Source of the DNA: PALSA-600 sp963842335
GTDB lineage: Bacteria > Actinomycetota > Thermoleophilia > Gaiellales > Gaiellaceae
Direction of reading: 5' to 3'
Length of the DNA stretch: 64,000 nucleotides
Assembly (NCBI GenBank): GCA_963842335.1
Contig: CAWJGF010000010.1
Coordinates: 124,001-188,000 of the forward strand
In this document: positions 1 to 8,007 of the stretch, one piece after another
Layout: each line of letters begins with the position of its first letter
Numbering within the stretch: position 1 is the stretch's first letter
Position numbers and translations under genes: made by a program
The notes under the pieces: model-generated
Database searches by the model: none
What the model saw: only the letters and a program-made list of their open reading frames with translations
What the model was told of the DNA's origin: nothing

Positions 1-1
1 C

Positions 2-733
2 GGACGGCAGCTCAAGCGCGTCGTTCTCGAGCTCGGTGGGCACAACCCACTGATCGTGCTTGCGGACGCGGATCTCGACTACGCGGTCAACGCGTCGATC
101 TTCGGCGCCTTCCTGCACCAGGGGCAGATCTGCATGTCCTCACGGCGCATCTTCGTCGAACGGCCGATCGCCGACGAGTTCACGGTGCGGCTTGCCGAGA
201 AGGCGAAGACGTTGAAGGCGGGCGACCCGAAGGAACACGACACGGTGATCGGTCCGCTGATCAACGAGTCGGCGCTCGCTATGGTCAAGGATCGCGTCGA
301 CCAGGCTGTTGCCTCGGGCGCCAAGGTGCTCGCCGGCGGCGCCGCGGTCGGTCCCTGCTATCAGGCGACGGTCCTGACGGACGTGCCCGAAGACTCGGAT
401 TTCGCGCACCACGAGACCTTCGGCCCCGTCGTCTCCGTTCACCCCGTCGACTCCGCAGAAGAGGCGGTCGCCCGTGCGAACGCGACGAGCTACGGCCTCA
501 GCGCAGGGATCTTCACCGGCGACACCGATCGCGGGTTTGCCCTTGCGCAACAGCTCGAGTCGGGAATCGCGCACGTCAACGACCAGTCGGTCGGCGACGA
601 GCCCCAGATGCCGTTCGGTGGCGTCAAAGACTCGGGTTGGGGACGTTTCGGAGGCCAGGCGGTGATCGACGAGTTCACCGAGCTCCGTTGGATCACGGTG
701 CAGGGAGGCAGCGGGCACCCGTTCCCGTTCTGA
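2..733 (+). CDS. NAD(P)-dependent aldehyde dehydrogenase, C-terminal part
   Basis: This is the downstream half of an aldehyde dehydrogenase; the reading frame is already open at base 2, so the N-terminal coenzyme-binding part lies outside the window. The visible 243 residues begin with the ELGG motif that carries the general-base glutamate (codon at 29-31). The nucleophilic cysteine follows in GQICMSS (codon at 131-133), and the protein ends with the usual PFGGVKDSGWGRFGG segment. It lies 6 bp before pcaI in an aromatic-acid operon that also encodes a benzoylformate decarboxylase-like enzyme and PobA. I therefore infer oxidation of a benzaldehyde (for example 4-hydroxybenzaldehyde) to the acid. 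The family is certain; the substrate is inferred from neighbours only. Confidence 0.93.
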   Translation, partial: GRQLKRVVLELGGHNPLIVLADADLDYAVNASIFGAFLHQGQICMSSRRIFVERPIADEFTVRLAEKAKTLKAGDPKEHDTVIGPLINESALAMVKDRVDQAVASGAKVLAGGAAVGPCYQATVLTDVPEDSDFAHHETFGPVVSVHPVDSAEEAVARANATSYGLSAGIFTGDTDRGFALAQQLESGIAHVNDQSVGDEPQMPFGGVKDSGWGRFGGQAVIDEFTELRWITVQGGSGHPFPF

Positions 734-739
734 GGTGCG

Positions 740-1552
740 ATGGCGGAGATCGTCTCCCTCTCCGAAGCGGTTCGAGAGCTCGTCGCGGACGAGCATGTCG
801 TCGCGCTGGAAGGATTCACGCACCTCATCCCGTTTGCGGCCGGGCATGAACTGATCCGGCAGGGCCGGCGCGACCTCACGCTCGTGCGGATGACGCCGGA
901 CATCATCTACGACCAGCTGATCGGGATGGGGTGTGCGCGGAAGCTCGTGTTCTCGTGGGGTGGCAATCCGGGCGTCGGGTCATTGCACCGGCTGCGGGAC
1001 GCTGTGGAGAACGGGTGGCCCGCACCGCTCGAGCTCGAGGAGCATTCCCACGCCGGGATGGCGGCGGCGTATGCCGCCGGGGCGTCGAACCTGCCGTTCG
1101 GCCTGCTGCGCGGCTACCACGGAACAGACCTGCCCAGGCACACGCGCGTCGCGTCGATCACGTGTCCGTTCACGGGCGAGGAGCTCGCCGCGGTGCCGGC
1201 CCACCGTCCGGACGTCGGGATCATCCATGCCCAGCGGGCCGACCGGCACGGCAACGTCCAGCTCTGGGGGATCACCGGCATCCAGAAAGAGGTGATCCTC
1301 GCCTCGCGTCATTCGATCGTCACCGTCGAGGAGATCGTCGATGAGCTCGACGGCAGGCCGGGCGGGGTGGTGCTCCCCGCGTGGGTGATCGACGCCGTCG
1401 CGTGCGTGCCGCGGGGCGCGCACCCGTCCTACGCACACGGCTACTACGAACGCGACAACGAGTTTTACGTCGGGTGGGAAGCGATCAGCCGTGACCGCGA
1501 GGCGTTTTCGTCGTGGATGCGCGAGCACGTGCTCGAGGCGATCCCGGCTTGA
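740..1552 (+). CDS. pcaI: 3-oxoadipate CoA-transferase subunit A
   Basis: Class I CoA-transferase alpha subunit, 270 aa. With PcaJ it would move CoA from succinyl-CoA to 3-oxoadipate, the penultimate step of the beta-ketoadipate pathway. The early VALEGFTHLIPFAAGHELIRQG segment and the following TLVRMTPDIIYD strand match the glutaconate/3-oxoadipate CoA-transferase A subfamily. The ATG at 740 sits 6 bp after the aldehyde dehydrogenase stop. The gene overlaps the next by the TTGA at 1549-1552, so the two subunits are probably translationally coupled. Substrate assignment rests on the surrounding pca genes. Confidence 0.88.
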   Translation: MAEIVSLSEAVRELVADEHVVALEGFTHLIPFAAGHELIRQGRRDLTLVRMTPDIIYDQLIGMGCARKLVFSWGGNPGVGSLHRLRDAVENGWPAPLELEEHSHAGMAAAYAAGASNLPFGLLRGYHGTDLPRHTRVASITCPFTGEELAAVPAHRPDVGIIHAQRADRHGNVQLWGITGIQKEVILASRHSIVTVEEIVDELDGRPGGVVLPAWVIDAVACVPRGAHPSYAHGYYERDNEFYVGWEAISRDREAFSSWMREHVLEAIPA

Positions 1553-2250
1553 GCTTCACCGCCGACGAGATGATGGCGGTCGAGGCGTCGCGGCGCCTCA
1601 CGAACGGCTCCGTCTGCTTCGTCGGCATCGGCCTACCGAGCGTCGCGGCCAACCTTGCGCGCCGGACGCACGCCCCGGACTGCGTGCTGGTCTACGAGAG
1701 CGGCACGATCGGCGCGAAGCCGACGAAGTTGCCCCTCTCGATCGGCGACGGAGAGCTGGCGGAGACCGCCGACGCGGTGGTCTCCGTGCCGGAGATGTTC
1801 GCCTACTGGCTCCAGGGCGGGCGCATCGACGTCGGCTTCCTCAGCGCCGCCCAGATCGATCGCTACGGCAACCTGAACAGCACTGTGATCGGCGACTACG
1901 AGACGCCGAAAGTCCGGCTGCCGGGGGGCGGGGGCGCGCCCGAGATCGCGACGTCCGTGTCGGATGTGTTCGTGATGCTTCGTCACTCACTGCGCGCATT
2001 CGTCGAGCGGATCGATTTCGTGACGAGCCGCGGCGACCGGGTGCGCGTCGTCGTCACCGATCTGGGGATTCTCGAGCCCCGCGACGGCGAGCTGATGCTG
2101 GTGCGCGTCCATCCCGGAGTCTCGGTCGACGAGGCGCGCGCGGCGACGGGCTGGTATCTGAAGGTCGCGCCCGACGTGCGCGAGACCGACCCGCCGTCGG
2201 CCGTCGAGCTCAACGCATTGCGTGCTCTCGAGACGAAAGGCCGCGGATGA
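1549..2250 (+). CDS. pcaJ: 3-oxoadipate CoA-transferase subunit B
   Basis: Class I CoA-transferase beta subunit, 233 aa from a TTG at 1549 that overlaps the pcaI stop. The catalytic glutamate lies in VYESGTIG, the ESG form seen in glutaconate- and CatJ-type transferases rather than the ENG form of classical PcaJ. The SIGDGELAETAD and RIDVGFLSAAQIDRYGNLN segments are also typical of the subfamily. An upstream in-frame ATG at 1513 would overlap pcaI by 40 bp and add residues without family similarity, so the TTG is preferred. A subunit pair acting on another dicarboxylate is possible but unlikely here. Confidence 0.87.
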   Translation: MSFTADEMMAVEASRRLTNGSVCFVGIGLPSVAANLARRTHAPDCVLVYESGTIGAKPTKLPLSIGDGELAETADAVVSVPEMFAYWLQGGRIDVGFLSAAQIDRYGNLNSTVIGDYETPKVRLPGGGGAPEIATSVSDVFVMLRHSLRAFVERIDFVTSRGDRVRVVVTDLGILEPRDGELMLVRVHPGVSVDEARAATGWYLKVAPDVRETDPPSAVELNALRALETKGRG

Positions 2251-2268
2251 GCGACCGCGTCCCCGATC

Positions 2269-2973
2269 GTGCTGCCCGACGACGACTCCTTCGGCGGCGA
2301 TGTGCAGGTCGACTACCCCGGCTACCGCTCGACCCGCCTGCGCGCGCCGAAGCGCCCGCTCGTCACGTTGCCGGAGGAGCTCCATCCGCGCGGTGGCCCG
2401 GTGTTCGGCGAGGACAGCGTGGCGGAGCTCGACCACGACCTCACGCGCCAGCATGACGGCGAGCCGCTCGGCGAGAGAATCGTCGTGACCGGACGTGTGC
2501 TCGACGACGCGGGGACGCCCATTCGCGGTGCGCTCGTCGAGGTTTGGCAGGCGAACGCGGCCGGTCGCTATCACCATCAGGTCGATCAGCATCCGGCGCC
2601 GCTCGATCCGAACTTCTCGGGAGCGGGCCGATGCCTCACGAGCGAGGACGGCGAGTATCGCTTCGTGTCCGTGAAGCCGGGCGCCTATCCGTGGGGCAAC
2701 CACGAGAACGCGTGGCGCCCCGCGCATATTCACTTCTCGGTGTTCGGGCGCGCATTCACCCAACGACTTGTGACGCAGATGTACTTCCCCGGCGATCCAC
2801 TCTTCGCGTACGACCCGATCTTCCACTCGGTCCGCGACCCGAAGGCACGCTCGCTCCTCGTCTCGCAGTTCGACCTGGCACGCACCGAGCCGGAATGGGC
2901 GCTCGCCTACCGCTGGGACATCGTGCTCGGCCCGGCCGAAACGGGTACGACGCCGATCGAGGCCGACGGGTGA
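2269..2973 (+). CDS. pcaH: protocatechuate 3,4-dioxygenase beta subunit
   Basis: Intradiol ring-cleavage dioxygenase beta chain (234 aa), which carries the non-haem Fe(III) and opens protocatechuate to 3-carboxy-cis,cis-muconate. The iron ligands are visible: a tyrosine in AAGRYHHQ, a tyrosine in GAYPWGNH, and two histidines in RPAHIHFS. The N-terminal VDYPGYRSTRLRAPKRPLV is characteristic of PcaH. The start is not obvious. The frame is the same as pcaJ and is closed by the pcaJ stop at 2248-2250, so the first usable codon is GTG 2269. The ATG at 2247 that overlaps the pcaJ stop is in another frame and would give an arginine-rich nonsense peptide. Confidence 0.93.
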   Translation: MLPDDDSFGGDVQVDYPGYRSTRLRAPKRPLVTLPEELHPRGGPVFGEDSVAELDHDLTRQHDGEPLGERIVVTGRVLDDAGTPIRGALVEVWQANAAGRYHHQVDQHPAPLDPNFSGAGRCLTSEDGEYRFVSVKPGAYPWGNHENAWRPAHIHFSVFGRAFTQRLVTQMYFPGDPLFAYDPIFHSVRDPKARSLLVSQFDLARTEPEWALAYRWDIVLGPAETGTTPIEADG

Positions 2974-3458
2974 GCCTGCCGCGTACCCCCTCACAAACCG
3001 TCGGACCGTTCTTCGAGATCGGCCTCTCCCGCTGGTTCGAGAACGAGCTCGTGCAGGCGGACGAGCGCGGCGCGGTCCGGCTGGTCGGACGGCTGCTCGA
3101 CGGCGAGGAGCAGCCGATCGTGGACGGGATGGTCGAGGTGTGGCAGGCCGCGGACCTTCGGTGGGGAAGGAGCGGGACCGACGCGCAGGGCAGCTTCTCG
3201 TTGCTGACGGTCAAGCCTTTCGCGTCTGGCGGCGAGGCTCCGCACCTCGATCTCTACGTTTTCGCGCGCGGGTTGCTGAAGCATCAGCTGACCCGGATGT
3301 ACTTTCCCGACGAGGTGGAGGCGAATGCGGTCGATCCGCTGCTGTCCTCGCTCCCCGAGGCAGATCGTGCGCTCCTTGTCGGCGAGCAGGAAGATGCGCT
3401 CGTGCGCTTCGACATCCGAATGCAGGGCGACCGGCAGACGGTCTTCTTCGCGACTTGA
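2970..3458 (+). CDS. pcaG: protocatechuate 3,4-dioxygenase alpha subunit
   Basis: Alpha chain (162 aa) of the intradiol dioxygenase, structurally related to PcaH but lacking the iron ligands. It helps form the active-site pocket of the hetero-oligomer. The N-terminus LPRTPSQTVGPFFEIGLSRW is the PcaG signature, and VWQAADLRWGRSGTD and HLDLYVFARGLLKHQLTRMYF follow. The GTG start at 2970 overlaps the pcaH stop (GTGA). The stop overlaps the TTG start of pcaB, which fits coordinated synthesis of the subunits. Confidence 0.92.
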   Translation: MSLPRTPSQTVGPFFEIGLSRWFENELVQADERGAVRLVGRLLDGEEQPIVDGMVEVWQAADLRWGRSGTDAQGSFSLLTVKPFASGGEAPHLDLYVFARGLLKHQLTRMYFPDEVEANAVDPLLSSLPEADRALLVGEQEDALVRFDIRMQGDRQTVFFAT

Positions 3459-4621
3459 GCCCGTTCTCGGCGATCTTCGTCCCGGCCGATCTGGCCGACG
3501 CGGTGTCGGACCGCGCCTGGCTCGCTGCGATGCTCCAGGCCGAGAGTGCCCTCGCCCGGGCTGAGGCGACAGCCGGCGTGATCGGCGCCGAGACGGCGGC
3601 AGCGATCGTCGCCGCGTGCGACGAGTCGCTCTACAGCGCAGCACAGTTGGGCATCGACGGACGGGCTGCCGGCAATCCCGTCGAGCCGCTCGTCCGCGCG
3701 ATACGCGGGCGGGTCGGCGAGCCGGACGCCGCGGGGGTCCACCACGGCGCGACCAGCCAGGACATCCTCGATACCGCAGCAATGCTCGTCGCAAAGCGAG
3801 CTGTGGGGCTTGTCGATGAGGCGGTCGCCGGCGCCGCAGGTGAGTGCGCGCTCCTCGCGGCCGAGCACCGTCACACGGTGATGGCCGCGCGCACGCTCCT
3901 GCAGCAAGCCGTGCCGACGACCTTCGGCTATAAGGCCGCAGGTTGGCTGGTCGGTCTCGTCCAGACGAGGACGCGGCTCGCAGCGGTTGCGACGTCGCTG
4001 CCGGCTCAGTTGGGCGGTGCGGCCGGCACGCTTGCTGCGCTCGAGAGCGACGGTGTCGAGGTGCTGCGGCTGTACGCGAGCGAGCTTGGCTTGCGCGAGC
4101 CGACCGTCCCGTGGCACACGATCAGGATCCCGGTCGCCGAGCTTGCGGGCGCACTCGCGGCTGTCGCCGGTGTGGCGGCGAAGATCGCACGAGACATCGT
4201 GCTGCTCGCGCAGACGGAAGTCGGTGAAGTGTCGGAGCGCGACCCCGGCGGCTCCTCGACGATGCCGCAGAAGCGCAACCCGGTTGCCGCCGTTCTCGCG
4301 GAGGCGTGCGCGCGGCATGCGCGCGCAAACGCCGCGATCCTCCTCGAGACTGGAGTGCAGGAACACGAGCGCGCTGTTGGCGCGTGGCACGCCGAATGGC
4401 ATGCGCTCACGACTGCCCTTGCCGCGACCGGCGGTGCGGCAGCATCGGTGCGGCGCTCGCTCGTGGGGCTCGAGGTCCATGTCGAACGGATGCGCGCGAA
4501 CATCTCGCCGGCAACGCTTGCCGAGGCGGCGCGTTTCGGGGTCGACGCGAGCCGCCCCGAGGACTATGTCGGCTCCGTCGATGCGTTCATCGACCGCGCG
4601 CTCGCGCTGCACGGCGCATGA
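3455..4621 (+). CDS. pcaB: 3-carboxy-cis,cis-muconate cycloisomerase
   Basis: Fumarase/aspartase superfamily enzyme (388 aa) that lactonises 3-carboxy-cis,cis-muconate to 4-carboxymuconolactone. The superfamily signature GGSSTMPQKRNP lies near residue 265 and the HHGATSQDILDTA region near residue 95. The N-terminus, with LADAVSDRAWLAAMLQAESALARAEA, is typical of PcaB. The start is TTG 3455, overlapping pcaG; the frame continues open far upstream inside pcaG, but that part has no family similarity. The product is about 60-70 residues shorter than many PcaB proteins, with the missing part at the C-terminus. Confidence 0.92.
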   Translation: MSPFSAIFVPADLADAVSDRAWLAAMLQAESALARAEATAGVIGAETAAAIVAACDESLYSAAQLGIDGRAAGNPVEPLVRAIRGRVGEPDAAGVHHGATSQDILDTAAMLVAKRAVGLVDEAVAGAAGECALLAAEHRHTVMAARTLLQQAVPTTFGYKAAGWLVGLVQTRTRLAAVATSLPAQLGGAAGTLAALESDGVEVLRLYASELGLREPTVPWHTIRIPVAELAGALAAVAGVAAKIARDIVLLAQTEVGEVSERDPGGSSTMPQKRNPVAAVLAEACARHARANAAILLETGVQEHERAVGAWHAEWHALTTALAATGGAAASVRRSLVGLEVHVERMRANISPATLAEAARFGVDASRPEDYVGSVDAFIDRALALHGA

Positions 4622-5307
4622 GCGGCACGGTCGTCCTCTGCGGCTCACTCGGATCGACCTCGTCGATCTGGGACGCGCAGTTGCCCGCGCTGCGCGGACG
4701 TCGCGTCATTCGCGTCGATCATCCCGGGCACGGCGGTTCGCCCCTGGCCGAAGTGCGTGATGTTGCTGACCTGGCAGCTCGCGTTCTGGGAGCTGTCGGT
4801 GACGGGATGTTCTCGTTCGTCGGTTTGTCACTCGGCGGCGCGGTCGGCATGCAGCTTGCACTCACCGTTCCGGAGCGCCTCGAGCGGTTGGTGCTCGCCT
4901 GCACAGCCGCGCGATTCGGCGAGCCCGCGCAGTGGGACCAGCGCGCCGCGACGGTTCGAGCGGACGGACTCGCTGCGATCGCCGACGCAGTGCTCGACCG
5001 CTGGTTTACGCCCGCCTTCGGGCCTGTCGACACCTACCGCTCAATGCTGCTCGGCGTCGAACCGGAAGGGTATGCCCGCTGCTGTCGAGCCCTATCGCGG
5101 TGGGACGCGCGCGGGCAACTGAGCGGCGTGCAGGCGCCGGTGCTCGCAATCGCGGCGGCCGACGACCCATCCACTCCGCCTGTCGAGCTCGAGCGCATCG
5201 TCGCCGAGATCCCCGACGCGCGGCTCGAGGTGATCGGTCACGGCGCTCACGCCGTGAACGTCGAACGGCCCGACGAGTTCAACCGACTGATCGAGGAGCA
5301 TCTGTGA
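4618..5307 (+). CDS. pcaD: 3-oxoadipate enol-lactonase
   Basis: Alpha/beta hydrolase (229 aa) that hydrolyses 3-oxoadipate enol-lactone. The oxyanion strand VLCGSLGST, the nucleophile elbow GLSLGGAVG and the catalytic histidine in VIGHGAHAVNVERPDEF are visible. It starts at ATG 4618 overlapping the pcaB stop and is followed by a separate pcaC. In many actinobacteria pcaD and pcaC are fused as pcaL; here they remain separate genes joined by a 4-bp overlap. Confidence 0.93.
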   Translation: MSGTVVLCGSLGSTSSIWDAQLPALRGRRVIRVDHPGHGGSPLAEVRDVADLAARVLGAVGDGMFSFVGLSLGGAVGMQLALTVPERLERLVLACTAARFGEPAQWDQRAATVRADGLAAIADAVLDRWFTPAFGPVDTYRSMLLGVEPEGYARCCRALSRWDARGQLSGVQAPVLAIAAADDPSTPPVELERIVAEIPDARLEVIGHGAHAVNVERPDEFNRLIEEHL

Positions 5308-5666
5308 CCTATGACGACGGTATGAAGGTTCGGCGAGAGGTGCTGGGCGACGAGCACGTCGATGCTGCGAGCGACCGCATGACGAGCTTCACCGCCGACT
5401 TCCAGGACCTGATCACGCGGTATGCGTGGGGAGAGGTCTGGGCGCGGCCGGGACTCGACCGCAGGACGCGCAGTTGCATCACGCTGACTGCCCTGACTGC
5501 GCTGAACCACCACGAGGAGCTCGCGATGCACGTGCGCGCTGCGCTCCGCAACGGGCTGACGCCCGACGAGATCAAGGAGGTTCTCCTCCAGTCGGCGATC
5601 TATTGCGGCGTCCCGGCCGCGAATCGGGCCTTCGCAATCGCGCAGGATGTGCTCGACGAGGGGTGA
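5304..5666 (+). CDS. pcaC: 4-carboxymuconolactone decarboxylase
   Basis: Carboxymuconolactone decarboxylase of 120 aa, an AhpD-like helical fold. It converts 4-carboxymuconolactone to 3-oxoadipate enol-lactone, the PcaD substrate. RREVLGDEHVDAA, WGEVWARPGLDRRTRS and the HHEELAMHVRAALRNGLTPDEIKEVL helix pair (shown in part) define the family. The start is GTG 5304, overlapping pcaD. Confidence 0.94.
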   Translation: MTYDDGMKVRREVLGDEHVDAASDRMTSFTADFQDLITRYAWGEVWARPGLDRRTRSCITLTALTALNHHEELAMHVRAALRNGLTPDEIKEVLLQSAIYCGVPAANRAFAIAQDVLDEG

Positions 5667-6841
5667 GACGGCTGCGCACCCAAGTCGCGATCGTGGGAGC
5701 CGGCCCCGCCGGTCTGACGCTGTCCGCGCTCCTGTGGCGTGCGGGCATCGACTCGGTCGTGCTCGAGGATCGAAGTCGTGAGTACGTCGAGGCGCGCATC
5801 CGCGCCGGTGTGCTCGAGCAAGGAACGGTCGAGCTGCTCGATCGTGCCGGAGTCGCCGATCGCCTGCGACGTGAGGGGATCGTCCACGGAGGAATCCATC
5901 TCCAATTTGACGGAGAGCGCCACCACGTGCCAATGACCGAGCTGACCGGAGGGCGCTCCATCGTCATCTACGGGCAGACCGAAGTCGTGAAGGATCTCAT
6001 CGGTGCACGGCTCGCCGAGGGATTGCCGCTTCTGTTCGAGGTGTCCGACGTGAGCGTGCACGACTTCGAAGGCGATGAGCCGCATGTGCGCTTTGGGCAC
6101 GACGGCGAGGCGCAGCGACTCGATTGCGACATCATCGCCGGCTGCGACGGGTTCCACGGGATCTGTCGTCCCGCCCTTCAGGCCGTGCTGCGGACGTTCA
6201 CGCGCGACTACCCGTACGGCTGGCTCGGCGTTCTCGCCGACGTCGCTCCGTCGAGCGAGGAGCTCGTCTACGCACATCACGAGCGTGGCTTCGCCCTGCT
6301 CAGCCTGCGCTCGCCGACCCGCAGCAGGCTCTACATCCAGTGCGCCCCCGACGAAGACATCGCTGCGTGGCCGGACGAGCGGATCTGGGAGGAGCTCCGG
6401 GCACGGACCGAGCTCGAGGGCTGGACTCTCCACGATGGGCCGGTGCTCGAGAAAGGGGTGACGGGCATGCGTAGCTTCGTGGCAGAGCCGATGCAGCGCG
6501 GACGTCTCTTCCTTGCCGGCGACGCGGCGCACATCGTTCCTCCAACCGGTGCCAAGGGACTGAATCTCGCAGCCCACGACGTTCGCGTACTCGCCGACGC
6601 TCTGATCGCCTGGTACGGACGAGGCAACCGCGACCTGCTCGACTCCTACTCGAGTGACTGCCTCCGTCGCATCTGGCGCGCCGAGCACTTCTCGTGGTGG
6701 ATGACGTCGATGCTGCACAACGCGCCCGGCGCGGACGAGTTCGACCGAAAACTGCAGCTCTCGCAGCTGCGCTATCTGACAACGTCAACCGCAGCAGCGA
6801 CGAGCCTCGCGGAGAACTACGTCGGGCTCGCGCAGGTGTAG
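5663..6841 (+). CDS. pobA: 4-hydroxybenzoate 3-monooxygenase
   Basis: Single-component flavoprotein hydroxylase (392 aa) that makes protocatechuate from 4-hydroxybenzoate with NAD(P)H and O2. The N-terminal Rossmann motif VAIVGAGPAGLTLS binds FAD. The ARIRAGVLEQGTVELL segment and the C-terminal GDAAHIVPPTGAKGLN flavin-binding motif match PobA closely. The start is GTG 5663, overlapping pcaC. Its place directly after pcaC makes 4-hydroxybenzoate a natural entry substrate for this operon. Confidence 0.93.
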   Translation: MRRLRTQVAIVGAGPAGLTLSALLWRAGIDSVVLEDRSREYVEARIRAGVLEQGTVELLDRAGVADRLRREGIVHGGIHLQFDGERHHVPMTELTGGRSIVIYGQTEVVKDLIGARLAEGLPLLFEVSDVSVHDFEGDEPHVRFGHDGEAQRLDCDIIAGCDGFHGICRPALQAVLRTFTRDYPYGWLGVLADVAPSSEELVYAHHERGFALLSLRSPTRSRLYIQCAPDEDIAAWPDERIWEELRARTELEGWTLHDGPVLEKGVTGMRSFVAEPMQRGRLFLAGDAAHIVPPTGAKGLNLAAHDVRVLADALIAWYGRGNRDLLDSYSSDCLRRIWRAEHFSWWMTSMLHNAPGADEFDRKLQLSQLRYLTTSTAAATSLAENYVGLAQV

Positions 6842-6855
6842 ACCGAGGAGGGACG

Positions 6856-8007
6856 ATGCAGGAAGAAACGGCGACGCGTACATCGACTGGCCGGCGGGTA
6901 AGGCCGCCGTTCCGGGCGGATCACGTCGGAAGCATCCTTCGGCCGCCGGCGCTGCTGACGGCGCGCGACGACTTCGCTGCGGGCTCGATCGACGCTGCGA
7001 GCCTGCGCGCGATCGAGGACGAGGCGATCCGGGAGACGGTGCGCAGGCAGGAGGACGTCGGCCTCCAAGCCGCGACCGACGGCGAGTTCCGCCGCGCGTC
7101 GTGGCACATGGACTTCATCTACCAGCTCGACGGGATCAGCAAGGAGGCGGGGCACCTCGCCGTGCAGTTCCACAACGAAGAAGGTGACATCGAGTTCACG
7201 CCGGCGGCGCTACACGTCGACGGGCAGCTCGGGATCTCGAAGACGATCTTCGGCGACGACTTCCGGTTTCTGCAGAACACGGTCACCCGCACCCTTCCGA
7301 AGCTGACGATTCCGTCGCCGAGCATGGTCCACTACCGCGCCGGCAAAGCCGCGATCGACCCGGCCGTCTATGCCGATCTGGATGCATTCTGGGCTGACCT
7401 GACGGCCGCCTACGCGGATGAGGTGCGTCGACTGGGTGACCTCGGCTGCACGTACTTGCAGTTCGACGACACGAGCCTCGCCTACATGAACGATCCGCAC
7501 CAGCGGGACTACATGGCATCGATCGGCGGCGATCCTGAACGGCAGCACGTCGAGTACATCCGCCACATCAACGAGTCACTCGCGCATCGGCCCAGCGACC
7601 TGAGTGTGACCACGCACATGTGTCGCGGCAACTTCCGGTCGTCCTGGGCGGCCGAAGGCAGCTACGACTTCGTCGCCGAGGCGCTTCTGAACGAGCTCGA
7701 GGTCGACGGGTTCTTCATGGAATGGGACGACGAGCGTTCCGGCGGGTTCGAGCCGCTGCGCTTCCTGCCGAAGGGCGACAAGCAGGTCGTGCTCGGCCTC
7801 GTGACGACCAAGCGCGGCGCCCTCGAGTCGAAGGACGAGCTGAAGCGACGGATCGATGAGGCGGCGAAGTACGCACCCCTCGAGCAGCTCTGCCTGTCGC
7901 CGCAGTGCGGCTTCTCATCGACGGTCGAGGGCAACTCACTCACGCAGGACGAGCAATGGGCGAAGCTCGCGTTGATCGTCGAAGTCGCAGACGAGGTGTG
8001 GGGTTGA
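6856..8007 (+). CDS. MetE C-terminal-type (cobalamin-independent) methyltransferase-like protein
   Basis: TIM-barrel protein (383 aa) of the vitamin-B12-independent methionine synthase family, corresponding to the catalytic C-terminal half of MetE alone. RADHVGSILRPPALL near the N-terminus, ATDGEFRRASWHMDF, and a zinc-ligand-like THMCRGN motif near residue 253 support this. ATG 6856 is preceded by a good GAGGAGGGA ribosome site 14 bp after pobA, and the stop overlaps the next gene. Such short homologues often are not methionine synthases. Here, inside a pca operon, it may handle a methyl group from a methoxylated aromatic or have another role; this is conjecture. Confidence 0.8.
   Translation: MQEETATRTSTGRRVRPPFRADHVGSILRPPALLTARDDFAAGSIDAASLRAIEDEAIRETVRRQEDVGLQAATDGEFRRASWHMDFIYQLDGISKEAGHLAVQFHNEEGDIEFTPAALHVDGQLGISKTIFGDDFRFLQNTVTRTLPKLTIPSPSMVHYRAGKAAIDPAVYADLDAFWADLTAAYADEVRRLGDLGCTYLQFDDTSLAYMNDPHQRDYMASIGGDPERQHVEYIRHINESLAHRPSDLSVTTHMCRGNFRSSWAAEGSYDFVAEALLNELEVDGFFMEWDDERSGGFEPLRFLPKGDKQVVLGLVTTKRGALESKDELKRRIDEAAKYAPLEQLCLSPQCGFSSTVEGNSLTQDEQWAKLALIVEVADEVWG

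Noticed and set aside
2247..2456. ATG at 2247 overlapping the pcaJ stop as the pcaH start
   Set aside because: It is out of frame with PcaH and yields an Arg-rich peptide; the dioxygenase frame starts at GTG 2269.
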